A stretch of DNA of 64,000 bases from Nymphaea colorata (Eukaryota > Streptophyta > Magnoliopsida > Nymphaeales > Nymphaeaceae): assembly GCF_008831285.2 (NCBI RefSeq), contig NC_045142.1, positions 2,423,001 through 2,487,000 on the forward strand, written 5' to 3'. Below, piece by piece: positions 36,975 to 48,735 of this stretch (its first letter is position 1; each line of letters opens with the position of its first letter). The notes beneath the pieces were generated by a model that did not search any database, was not told the origin of the DNA, and saw only the letters and a program-made list of their open reading frames with translations. The translations under genes were made by a program, and so were the position numbers.

Positions 36975-39469
36975 TCAGTCACGAGATGTTGGACCAACTG
37001 TTTCCTTCCGGCTTCCCACATTTTCATTTTTGCTGCTGGTGGTGTTTGGAACATCTACATTGTTGTTCTTGCCCTTGGCATCGACACCAAGATAATCTGT
37101 CAAAACCTTCTTCACACCAAATCCTCGAGATGGGGCCTTGTTGTGGATGAATGGGGAGTTAGGTCCCTTTGCAGGGCTGATTAGTGGCACCGGTGAGAAG
37201 CTCGGCGTCGTGAAAGCAGTTGCATATGGGGTAGAAGACACAGGCACAGGGTAGGGCAGAGAGACCTTCTTATGCGCCAGAACACTAACTGTAGGTACAG
37301 ATGGGTACTGATCGGCATGTTTGGTCATGTCATCTACATAGAGAACATCATCTATTCGAGCAATGATGTTGAATGACAAGCTCTCTAGAACCCTAGAGTA
37401 GCTCTCTAGAATGGACTGCCCAACATCCTACCAATTCAAGTTACATGTCAGAACTGATAACAATCATCGTTCAGAATCCAATTGCAAAACGTAAGTAAGA
37501 AGTAGTTCGTAGAAAAGATGGACACCTTGTTATACTGAATTTTGCTCATATCCAAGGTAGTTTGTGAAAGACCAGGGAATCTCTGCTTCAAGCAAAGCAA
37601 GAGGCTTTCAGCTCTTCCTGCAAGTAGTCCTCGTTTATCTGCGTCCAGCATCAGGTCTCGAACCATGTCCCATGAAGATCTTGAATTAGAACGATTAGTG
37701 GTGGCTGCAGGCTTGGTGCTTGTCCTTTTTCTCCATACATAAATGGATGTCTCGACACGGTTTGCAATTTCAAGCGCTTGGTGTTCGGAAGACAAGTCCA
37801 AGCAATCAAGAAGGCACTCGGGAGAGAACTGGTCCGAAGTAATATATCTATGGATTACATCTCCTAGACTTGATCTTCCATTCTAGAACAAGAACAAGCA
37901 ACACTGCTCATTAGCATAGCCCACTAAGCATGCTTGATGACAGAAGAAGCCAAATGAAATAACCTCATTGGATACCTTAGGAAGAGATTCTAGATAGCTT
38001 TCAGGAATCTCCATTTCAGCAAGAGCGCTACTGTTTATAGACATGGCAGCTTTAAGTATCTGGTTTGTGCATTCACGTCTGTGCTGCAATTCCTTCCTTG
38101 ATTTCTCATGAAGACCACAAGGAGGAACTCTGGGGACAGGTAGCCACCATTTCTCCTCTTGGCGTCTGCCAGATCTTGGGTAAGATCCGGAATTATCATC
38201 AGGCGCTACAATACCTTGATCAACATACCAGAATTCCGTGTCGCTGAAACTGTCCAGTATTTCCTGTCATATTAGAAGTTTTCAGAACCATGCAAGCTTG
38301 AAGACTGGGGACTAAGAAACAGTTTGGAGGAATCTTACAAGCAGCATATTGTCAAGTTTCTTCAGAGCAGGAAGATTCATATAAAGATCTGAACGCGGCC
38401 TGCACGTCATTACCTAATCCATAGAAACCAAATCTTAATCTACTACCAGCAAGGTCTAACAGCGACAAGATAAAACAAGAATCATCACTGAGAAAGACGG
38501 ATGAGCCGTCAGGAGACAGTGTCCCTCCAACTAAGACGAGCATATAAAGGAAAATATGAGGAACTTTTGGAAATTCAATTACCTCCAAATTAGTTCCATC
38601 AGGAAATGTTTGCCAGGAAGGGATTAATTCAACAATGTGATCGCTGACACAGACAAGCCACTCCATTTCTCTGCGCCACATTGATTTTTTCTCAGGAGAC
38701 AGCGGTTCTAATCGCCACAATTGCCCAAAAATAGTAGCTACAAGACCAAAGTTCAACCGAATTCAGACTAGGAGAAAGGCACTAGAACAGTCACTGCCCA
38801 ATTTTACATAATCCCCACAATCAATTCCGTAGAGGAAGTTAAAAAAAAACCTACCACAAAGATTCGTAATGGCATTGGAGATAGCCAGAGCGGTACAAAC
38901 ACCCTTTCCGCTACCTGACATGTCTTCCCCGAGCAGTAATTTTGAAAATCTTTCTTTCATCATCTCAGTTTCTGCAAAAGAAAAAAAGGAAGCACAGTTA
39001 TGCCTTCCCATAGCAGGAAAGCGATACAGGAACCGTTCATCTTTAACTACATTTTTCTCATCATCTGAATTCCAGTTGAAGTAACGTGTTGCCCATGTGC
39101 AAAGCGAACTTCTGGGAAAATGGGTCTCATCATTTTACATGATTTCATGGAAAACATTAACAGAAGAAATGGAAGAACCATGTTACCTGAAATTTTCTCA
39201 TCAATCTTCTCTTTCTTTTCTTCTGAAGCATGAATCTCCTCTTTCTGTCCAACACCAACACCAACCGAGCCACAGCTTGCTTCAGTCTTCCCGATTGGCC
39301 ATCCTATAGGGGGCGACTCCTCCGAGCAACTCTGCTCCTCACTAGTCCCACAACACGTCGTTGAGCTCTCACAGCTAGACCCACTCTCTCTAAATTCATC
39401 ACTCCCATTAGACACCGACATACTTCTCCCTCCCTCGACTTCCCCCTTCTTTTCTACCAATCCATCCAT
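36975..39469 (-). CDS. RopGEF with PRONE domain (seven exons)
   Basis: Plant guanine nucleotide exchange factor that activates ROP (Rho-of-plants) GTPases at the plasma membrane in polar growth and signalling. Minus-strand exons: 39187-39469, 38855-38971, 38583-38737, 38339-38413, 37976-38263, 37526-37882 and 36975-37427. All join in frame by GT-AG introns to 575 residues. The N-terminus (1-94) is variable, Ser/Glu-rich, with PPIGWPI. The PRONE domain (about 97-460) shows [11 protein letters not shown] (109-119), WRREMEW (154-160), MTCRPRSDL (187-195), [23 protein letters not shown] (249-257) and [10 protein letters not shown] at its end. The C-tail is Ser/Pro-rich, ending with [13 protein letters not shown] (527-539), a short conserved block seen in pollen-type/KPP-like RopGEFs. 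The frame is open upstream of 39469, so an upstream ATG (for example near 39.7 kb) is possible; the chosen start resembles the length of relatives. Confidence 0.92.
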
Positions 39470-39892
39470 TATAGTAAGAGGATATCTTCGCAGACCACTT
39501 GAGCCCGCCTTTCGGACGTTAGCTGAGGCGAAGCTCCGTATGACAATGGCGCTATTTCTAGACAAACAGCTAGTGCCACAAGCAAAAACCCGAAGAAATC
39601 TGGCTACCCAGAAGCCAAAGCTCGACGAGGGGCTTCGATCAAGAGTCCTATAAAAGACCAATGCAGAACGACCATCAAATGGGCATCTCTCCATATGACA
39701 GCAACCATTTTTCAGACTCCACAGGATGTTGCATTTGTGGTATTTAAATGGAGAAAGGAGATACAACGGATTGGACAATGGCAGCGTGAAGTGAAGGATG
39801 CCATCAATACCACTCAAAAGAAAAAAGGAAGAAGGTAAAGAAGTAACGGAAAGCCTCTCTCAGCCTCCTCGAACATATGATTTTGGAGGTCG

Positions 39893-39940
39893 GATCCTCT
39901 CCCTCTCTTTCTCTCTCTCTCTCTCCCTCTCTCTAACACA
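39893..39940. repeat. CT-rich tract in the RopGEF upstream region
   Basis: A run of ctctct words read on the plus strand (GA-rich on the transcribed strand) about 430 bp upstream of the RopGEF start. Such tracts are common in plant leaders and promoters. Confidence 0.6.
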
Positions 39941-40358
39941 TGACATGAAAATGGAGGGGTGAGGACTGAGGAGCCTACTTGTTGGTGAGAGAATTCATGC
40001 GACGGACGACTGCTGGAACCGCGCCTCCTCCGATGGATGCTCTGAAATGCCAAAGTTACCCTCACTCTCCTCAAAGCCCGAGAGGTCTCTACTTTTTTCA
40101 TATCCTGCGTCTGGGTTTGTGTTAGTGTCTCATAGTCATCTGTAAACTTGTTTTCCTTTTAGATTTTTCTTCCCGACTTTGCAATACTTTCTTAAATTTG
40201 ACCATTGATGCATTATTGTCCAAAGCTTTTTTTTCCTTACACTTCACATATCCATTTTTTCATTCACTGATAAATAAGGTTTGTAAGAATACAGCAATGC
40301 TTCATACTTTGCATTTGGTTCCATTCAACATTGAGGCCCACCATGCTCCTACACACCA

Positions 40359-40523
40359 AAACCCTTAGTCTCAATGATATCAGTATCGACATCCAGATGA
40401 ATCTTTTCACACAAAAATTGCACAAAATTTGGATTGTTTCGGCCCCAAAAACCTTAGTGTCATCAGTATCGACATCCAGATGAATCTTTTCACAAAAAAA
40501 TTGCAGAAAAATTGGATTCATTC
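40359..40523. repeat. Tandem duplication of about 85 bp
   Basis: Two head-to-tail copies of a segment containing tcgacatccagatgaatc followed by ttttcacaaa and attggatt (copies about 40359-40440 and 40447-40523). They lie in the RopGEF upstream region, with no coding signal. Confidence 0.75.
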
Positions 40524-43119
40524 AGCCATGTATAGTAGCCATATGTTTGTGTCCATTAAACATATTTCATTCTTAAATCATATCTTGCCAAATAATGAAG
40601 GGATATGGTCTGAATCGACATATTTCTAAAACCCGACTTGTTGGATCTCTCAGTTGCCAACATTAACTCCTATTTCTTTGCAGTAGCATGTCAACACAAT
40701 GCCTATCAGCTGATAGAGGCAAATGCACACAAATACTGATAACATTTGCTGCAAAGTTAAAGCAAGAAGAATTTCATGAAGGCAATGAAGTCAGCCTGGA
40801 TAAACTATTCTAAGCCAACTGATGCAGTCGCCAATATGAACTTAAAAAAGAAAAAATCTTCTTCTGCTACCAAAACTAAGAAAAACTAGCTCAACAAGGG
40901 CATTTTAGTCATAAACTCATTAAAAGTGAGTTAAATCCTTGTATTTACCCGAGGTAAGGTGAGCCCGTTCTGTAATTTTTGCTACAACAGAGGTCACATA
41001 TGATCAGCAGGTTTGAATCAAAACCTTTCCTTTTTTTTTTTTTTCTCCTGTTTTGTTTAGTGCTGCAAGCTAAGGAGGGCCTTTTAGGGCCTGACAAGGC
41101 TTGGAAACCCGAGCCTTGACTCATGCGTTTGTAGAGTCACGCAATGAACAAAAAAAAAAAAAAAAACTTCGCCTGAATCGATGCGCCCTTGAGATGGCTC
41201 GGCCGGCGACTGATCAGGCCATCAGGGCCTGGGTCCGGTCAAGTTCAAGGTCAAAATGGTCAGGACACGATTATATTCTTTTTTCTTCTATTTTCGGCCC
41301 CTGCAGACTCTCAGAAGTTTCTGAAAACCCATAAAAGTAGTCACATCTTTCAGTCTCAATGCTGTTCGTACACTCCACTTGGGAATAAAATAAGCTTATT
41401 CAAATCACCAATTATTCATTTAATTATTTCCTCTTCATTCTCATTCTCCCGAAGGTACTTGTTCCTGTCTCTGCCAACAAGCAAGTTTATAAAAAATATA
41501 TCTTCCTGGTTGAGTTGAAAAAAGCTGTACCCTAAAATGTTTACCAAGAGCTCGTCATACTCAAAGAGCCAAAACGAAAAAAAAAAAATTTTGCTAAATA
41601 CCCATTAAAAAAAGTACATTTATTCTTTGTCAGCCAAAGAATTTAAGGTTAAAACGTCCTTTGAAGTTATAAATAAACATCCCATTAATGAATGTCACTA
41701 ATACTTTTAATAGGTTTTAATTTTGGCCATTTATAAAACAAGGCATGATAAACACGATTTTTTTTTATGAGTATGAAGTTAACAAGCAAGATCTCAAGAT
41801 CCCTCTTCTTCTGTTCTTCTATCTGGGCCTTGGAGGATAAGGTATATTTGTCGACTAGAGCATCATAATCTTACATTTTATGATCAAGTAAAGTAACACC
41901 CACATGAATAAATAGAATATGGATGCACTTTCTATGTGTTTGCCTACTCAACCAACTATAATATATCATTTCAAGCGATAAAACATGCTTTTAATTAAAG
42001 TTGGGAGTTCATGGTTTTACTCATGATACAGAAAATTTTAGTATGAGAGAATGGTGGTTGAGATTGATCTATCATCCTAAAAAAAAAACAAAACATCTAT
42101 GTACCCGTCAAAATTTTTTGCATCTTTTTAGCTCTATTTTTTTCCTTCCCTTAAAAGCTTAGCTTCTTTTCAACCCCACACTCTTGGTGGGGGTGGTACG
42201 GTCGCCAATGGAGGTTTTTAGCTTCGCTTGTCCTGTTGTTTGGTGGCTTTATTATGGCGTAGGAAGGGGGCAATCAAATTTCAAAATCTCTGTGATTAGT
42301 AGCCGTTGGTTAGGTGCTGGTATTGAAGCATTTACCTTGCGGAACGGGGAAGGGCAGCGTTTGGTTCTATGCGTTCCCAAGTTCCTAAGCTCAGAAAACC
42401 AATTCAAAATTTGAACTTGGATCTCTCAGAAGGAAGTAGAAGAAAGAGCTCTGAGCGGGGAATAATGCTGCAAATAGCATCTACCTTGGTGCTGTCAACT
42501 GCCATCATGTTGAGAGCAACTCTGAAAGTGAGTCAGGTGAAACCAGACCCAGTGGGCCAGCTTGTTTGCTGGATCGGGTTCGGCGAACGAACCCAGTTCT
42601 TCGTTTGAGTCCATGACCAAACCAACTCTTATCCAACCTCTCCAAATCAATCAACTTTAAACAAAACAAATAACATGAGCAAAATATACCAGCAAAGGTT
42701 GAGGATTTTTGAAGGACAACAGCCTTTGAAAAGGAAAAAGAGCTAAGAAACGAAGGATGGTAGTGCTGAGACTTGATCCAAGATCTTATTTTTTCTTTCC
42801 TTTCTCGATAAGCACCAAGCCTACATGTTTACTGAGTGGAATATATAAATATACACCACCATAGCTTCCAAAATGTTGTTGTTATTAATTTATTAGACAC
42901 GTTTGATGCCCTGGCAGTATATCAGAACTTTCAAACATGCCTTTAAAGCCAAGAAGGTGCCCTTCACTGTGCCCTTTATCTTGCTTTTGCCGAACACTCA
43001 TTGCCACCCTTTTTTCTGCACCCAAGCCGGGTCAGCCAGCCCTTTGCACCTTTGAAAATCCAAAACTACTTCGAACACAACGGCATTTGTAGCTGAAGAG
43101 CACTAATATAAGCAACCTT

Positions 43120-43240
43120 AGATTTGAGCGTAAGTAATGTAACAAACAAAATTAGTTGAACAAGCCAATGTATAGGTAAAATAATTTGTGTGGTCCGTGT
43201 GGGCAACTGACCCTACGAGCCCACACCTAGCTCTGCCCTT
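43120..43240. repeat. Short dispersed repeat of the gctccgcccc family
   Basis: Contains gtccgtgtgggcaactg and cacacctagctctgccc, matching 23880-23933. An inverted relative is about 1.1 kb away at 44333-44430. Confidence 0.5.
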
Positions 43241-44332
43241 GCTGGAACCGAGTTGACTTGTGCCTGAATCCAATTCAGGCACTTTTTTAAAGCTGAAGAC
43301 AGCACAAATTGGCCCAATGTGGATCCCAGCAAAATCCAAAAGCTGGTACACTTTGTCAAAGTTCTATAGATTTAGACAGTGTGGAGTGGACCAGCTTGGT
43401 CCCCCAATCGATAGGCATCAATTGCCTTTGGCCAGATGCCCAGAAAAAATCCGATGGCTTTGTACTATGATGAGTGTGAGGTGAGGAAGTTGCACACTCT
43501 TCCCTGCTTTCTCGTGAACCCATATATCTTATATCATCTCCCTGCCTTTCTTTTCTTCTTTCTTTCCTAAGGTGGGTTCAAAATAAAATAAGAGGTGAGC
43601 TTGTGTTCGCATAAAATTATATTAATATTTCATTAGATTGTTATGTAAGTTAGTTGTATCAGTGATTTGCTATTTTGCATTGCATATGAGGAGCTTAAGT
43701 TAGTTTTTTTTTTTTCTACATCACATGGGTGAGAGTGGGGGTACTGGTGTGGGTGGGGATGCGGATGCGGTAATTTTTTTAAAAAAATTAAATGCAGATG
43801 CATTGAGGATGTATATTTATGTATGCATAGATGCAATTAGGATGTATATTTATGTATGAATATATATGTATACATAATTATTTAACTATTTAGTAGTCTT
43901 ATTTATCAATATTTACATATAAACTTTTTATATTAGAGATAGTTTAGTTGTCTCATTTAAAATGGCCAGTTCTTCATGTCATGTGTTGTGTTAGAGAAGC
44001 ACCAACACCAGTTCCAGCATCGATACCAATGCAGCAGCCATTTAGAAGCACCCATGTAGCATATCATTCAATGAGACTCAACAAGAAATCTAGGTCTGAA
44101 CTGAACCTCTAATTTTTTAGGTCAGCAATAGAACTTTTAGCTCTACCTCCTTGACTTGTGTAGGCATACACCCTTTGCAAGGAGTAACACTCTAGAGCGT
44201 GTTTGCCTCCTGAACACCTTGTTCTACGTTCACACTGGGGCGAAGTGGTGAGGAAAGGACACCCCACAATAACGTGCAGGACAATCAAAACGAGCAAATT
44301 AACGTTCTGCATTCGGTGTTTGCTTTGATGCT

Positions 44333-44430
44333 AGGGCGGAGTTAGGTGTGGCCTTGTATGGGCAGTTGCATAATTTAGTTCCTTTACATAATTTAGTTTG
44401 TTACATATTAGTATTCCTCGCAATAAGGGC
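44333..44430. repeat. Short dispersed repeat, reverse orientation
   Basis: Reads gggcggagttaggtgtgg and tatgggcagttgc, the reverse complement of the right end of the family seen at 23803-23935 and 43120-43240. Confidence 0.5.
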
Positions 44431-44639
44431 TTGCTGGGGGATGCGGCCCCCTTTCTTTATTAAACAAAATTATCTGTACAAAAGGATAACAACATAGAAT
44501 CTGCTATCCTTCGTACACAATATAATCAAAGGCTAACTCAGCGCTTCCAAAAAAACAGATGTCATATTGCAAAAATACAAGAAAAGATTAAAACCAAGAT
44601 CAATTAACCTGAACACAAAATTACATCCCTCCTCTCCTT

Positions 44640-45080
44640 GATGTGGGAGGTAATGAAGGAACCAAAATCAACTGTAGGATAAACCATTTCAACTTTAATA
44701 TTGTAATGAAAGTCTTTTACGAGCCTCTCGAACTCCGGCCAAAGTCTATTTCCATCATAATGATGCCGTATCCTTCAAACGCAGGGTGGAACCCTGGTGC
44801 ATATTGATATACAACCTCCATACTCCTTAAGATACATGAACATCTTATCCAGCACCTCCAACTCGCCTGCAAGAACTGTACAACATATTAGTAGTCCTCA
44901 AATCTAAAATTTCTTATATTAATGCCCCTCAGCCATAAGTTTGTGTCTCTGCCATTGATCAATGTGAAAGACCCAGCCTTCCACTTAACGTTTCGTTCTG
45001 CATATTCAATCAAACACTTAGGTCTTGCATGGTATGTACACCTAACTCTGTCGATCAACGTTTGCAATTCCAGCACTGTT
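44640..45080 (-). pseudogene. Degraded protein-coding fragment, family not recognised
   Basis: On the minus strand 45076-44888 encodes LIEYAERNVKWKAG, then LINGRDTNLWLRGIN. After a stop, sequence in shifted frames continues with protein-like text: LEVLDKMFMYLKEYGG, then HPAFEGYGIIMMEIDFGR, then WPEFERLVKDFHYNIKVEM and VDFGSFITSHIKERRD. The composition looks like a real globular protein broken by several frame changes, not like chance. I do not recognise the family and give no function. Confidence 0.4.
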
Positions 45081-46831
45081 TGTCAAACGACGAACACTGA
45101 GAATGCCTCCTTTTGTTCTTGAAGAACAATTATTTCCAAGTGTTTCAGCTGTAGTCGGGGGTTCTGTTCTACCAATCAAAACAAGCTGAAAAAATGCATA
45201 GAGCTTCGTAAAGAGTACATGAAAGCTGAAACTTTAATCACAGACCATGACACATCAATAAGTTTTAAGGGAATTTCCCACTTTTTTGGCCTACTTTTTG
45301 CTCATAATTGGAAAGCATCGGTAAGAGCGATACTTTTCATGAAACTGTGAAATAAAAGCATACTGTGGATTTTCGTCAACCGGAAAGCAAAAAATGATTC
45401 ATAGGTGATAGAGGGCAATATTTGGAAAAAAATTGGCTAATGTTTTCCTTTTTCTCAAATTAACCAGAATTCACCTTACAATTGAAAATGAAAATTTCAC
45501 GAAATTTAAAGTAGGGAAAATACAAGAAGATGGTAGTGTAGTTTCATTCAATTTAATGCTTTTGGAAAAGGGTAGAAATGTGCCTATATGGCGCTTCCAT
45601 GCGGCTTCATGACTGGCTGCAGATATTTTCTGGGTTTTTAGCTCTTGATGTTCTGTCTGCACCTGTCACTTGTGTTTCATGGGTAAGTGATCTTAAGTTG
45701 TTGGTGTTTGATTCAACTTTGCTTTAAAATTGACCTCTAGCTGCAGTTTCACCAGACCAATCTCTTTGTAGTTTACATATCTGATCATTTAGAAGTGGGT
45801 AGGCCATATGATCTCTGAATCACTTTTTCGGAGAAATCTGCCATGCCCACTGACAGTTACTTCTTTTAAGGGTACCACTATTATGAGCACCAACGATGCG
45901 TTCTTGGTGAGCTTTACTGTTCTTGTTGAAGGTAATTCGTCGAAACCAACTGAAGAGGACGATGGAGAATCACTCACTAAGATAAATACATCATACAACC
46001 AGATCTGCTCTTTCATTCTGTAAAAAAGGAAAAAAACAAAAATAACAAACATCACCACTAACGATGAGTCACATAAATGCATACATTTTATTCCGTTCTT
46101 TGGTTTGTCTTTTCTCACAAATCGACTCAAAAGTAGACAACCCTGCCACCTCTAACAGTTAAGGTTCTAATCTACATGAACGACTCCAAGTTAACGGCTA
46201 ATTTTTTTGTAATTAAACCCTTAGCGGTTTGTAGATCTAAACGCAAACAACATTCTTCTCACGATTCTCTGTGTGTAACGGCTAATTGCGAAAAGGTTTG
46301 GCCAAAAAAGAAAGGGACCACAGGAGGACTTTTATAGTGACACTAGGGTAATGGAAAGTAACCATTAATTTCATATGCCCTCTGTGGGCCAATGTAGACA
46401 ACGTTCACATTTAATTCTCTAGGTTTCAATAGAAGAACTGTCTTTTGGCCAAGACAATCTGTGGCCATTGAAGTTCCTCGCCTTATCTTCCAGAAAAGGA
46501 TACCAACTTTGTGTTTCAGTAAAAGACTTCTCTGTTCTAGCAAAGTTCATTACTTCATTCCGTGGCTTTTTAAGCTATCTGCTAGATCCTTGAGTTACAT
46601 AATTTGAACTCTGTTTAATGCAGTTTTGTAACCTCTTTTAGCATTGGCTCAATTGCCCTGGGGTGCAAGATCAGCTCAATAGATAGGGTCAGACTTTGCT
46701 TTATGGAAAAGTTCTATGTAATAGATCTTTGGATAACAAGATTTGCTCCAGGGTGAACGATCATTTGACAAGTTGGATTACATTGGCACGAATTCTTTTT
46801 GAAAGATGCAAGAATATGTCACATAGTATCA

Positions 46832-47521
46832 TCCTATTTAAAAATTGGTGTCTGTTACCATAAACAGGTGTGACAAAATATTTGCTTTCCAATGCCAAAG
46901 AGCTGAAGTGCCACATTCTGTTTACTTGAGCAGCCAGTCAGGTGAGGACAGAGCAGTGGATTGTCAAAGAAGTTGATGATAATTTGGGTCCCTGCTCTCA
47001 GACTGATGCCGCTGATGCCCATCCTGATGATTTAAGCCAACTCTTTTGATCCTTTTTGGTTCTGCTTTTGCCTGTTCTCTGAGTTGAAACTTTCAAACAA
47101 GAATTTAAGGAATACTCAGACCTAAACTGAGGGGCAGTGGTAAAGATCCTGTGGCACCAAGTAAATCTTGCTTTGTCCTATTTAAAAATTGGTGTCTGTT
47201 ACCATAAACAGATGTGACAAAATATTTGCCTTCCAATGCCAAAGAGCGGAAGTGCCACATTCTGTTTACTTGAGCAGCCAGTCAGGTAAGGACAGAGCAG
47301 TGGATTGTCAAAGAAGTTGATGATAATTTGGGTCCCTGCGCTCAGACTGATGCCGCTGATGCCAATCCTGATGACTTAAGCCAACCCTTTTGATTCTTTT
47401 TTGTTCTGCTTTTGCCTCTCCTCTTAGTTGTACCTTTTAAACAAGAATTTACGGAATACTCAGACCTAAACTGAGGGGGCAGTGGTAAAGATCCTGTGGC
47501 ACCAAGTAAATCTTGTTTGTC
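46832..47521. repeat. 344-bp tandem duplication
   Basis: Two adjacent head-to-tail copies (46832-47175 and 47176-47521), about 94% identical by eye. Each copy holds a short plus-strand frame (QWIVKEVDDNLGPC near its middle) that stays open to a stop at the same place in both. This may be a duplicated exon fragment. The origin is not recognised. Confidence 0.85.
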
Positions 47522-48710
47522 TTTCATAAAGAATAGCCTTCATGAAATTCATACGGCAACTACCCATCTGATGGCAACAGCCTGCTTTTCTTTGCGAATT
47601 CCCTTGGGTCGCTCTTCGATGTATTGTTGGCTACTGTAGAACCTTGAATTAAAGGTACCAACAGTTCGCAACGTCACGTTTTCTTCTGTAATCATGATCT
47701 TCATTATCACCATTAATAGAAGAGTGAATTGTCTACTTATGAAGGCTGGGCACATTCCCAACATAAAAGTCGAAGTTGACAGGAAGTCGTAAGTTTGAGA
47801 TCCACAGGTAGCTTCATTTACCACGAGAACAGATTTAACGCGTTTCCTCGGTTGGTGAGGAATGTCATGGTTGAAATGGAAGGCATGATATTCTGCCGTA
47901 TTTGCAGAAACTCATAAACGATTATATGGTTTCCGTTCCTGTCTCATGATAACACTGTGGTTCGCGGCTTGGAGAAGTTATCTAGGGTGCCCTTATCTTG
48001 CGTAAGATCTGCAGGGGTGTTTGATGCTTGGATAAATTCATTGGGAAAGAATGGACACGTTGATAATGGAAATGGCTTTCTTCTGTCATACCCAGTGTAT
48101 GTATATGTGTAGAAGGATGCGTGCATCCTCGCAGTCAGTCAAGGCAAAAACAATCAGTAGTGACTGGGCTGTTTGAGAGGGCATATGTAGGCACAGTGAC
48201 AAACAAATCACTGTCAAAACTTTTACAGGTGTAGACAAAATTTTCCTCTGCTAGCACACAGACAAGCTTGACAGCCAAACACCCAACTAGAGATGTGAGT
48301 CCACACTTTGCACCATGTCCATCTGCAACCAGCAGTTTTTCTCTGATTCATTTTACTGCCTCTCTTATTCATGAAACACCACCACCACCATACATTGCTC
48401 TCCTCGGAAAACCAAATGAGGGTTGGGGTCATGTACTCGAGTCGAGTACCACCCTGTTGGGTACCAGAGGGCTCATTTGACACCACGTCCCCTAATTGTA
48501 GCAAGACCCACCCCGCCTCTGTGACCTGCTGAGATGGGTCATTGTTAAGGCAGGTACTCGATCCGAAGAAAGGATCACAGTCACTCTGCCGATAATGTAT
48601 AAAGTATTCCAACTCTAAACCAGTTTGGCATAGGTGGTTGGGCCAATGGCTAGAAAAACGAAGTTTCTTGGCCGGTTGGCCTGTTCACAATTTCCTCGAG
48701 TCAGATGCTA

Positions 48711-48735
48711 AAATAATAATAATAATAATAATAAT
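48711..48735. repeat. (AAT)n microsatellite
   Basis: About eight consecutive aat trinucleotides. Confidence 0.95.

Noticed and set aside
41000-43500. Possible LTR or other large retroelement in the gene-poor 41-52 kb region
   Set aside because: Apart from the LINE fragment I found no paired long terminal repeats, primer-binding site or polymerase motifs.
48223-48612. 129-codon minus-strand frame with ATG
   Set aside because: No recognisable domain, signal peptide or splice context, and its composition (Trp/Cys-rich) is typical of chance frames. Transcript data could overturn this.
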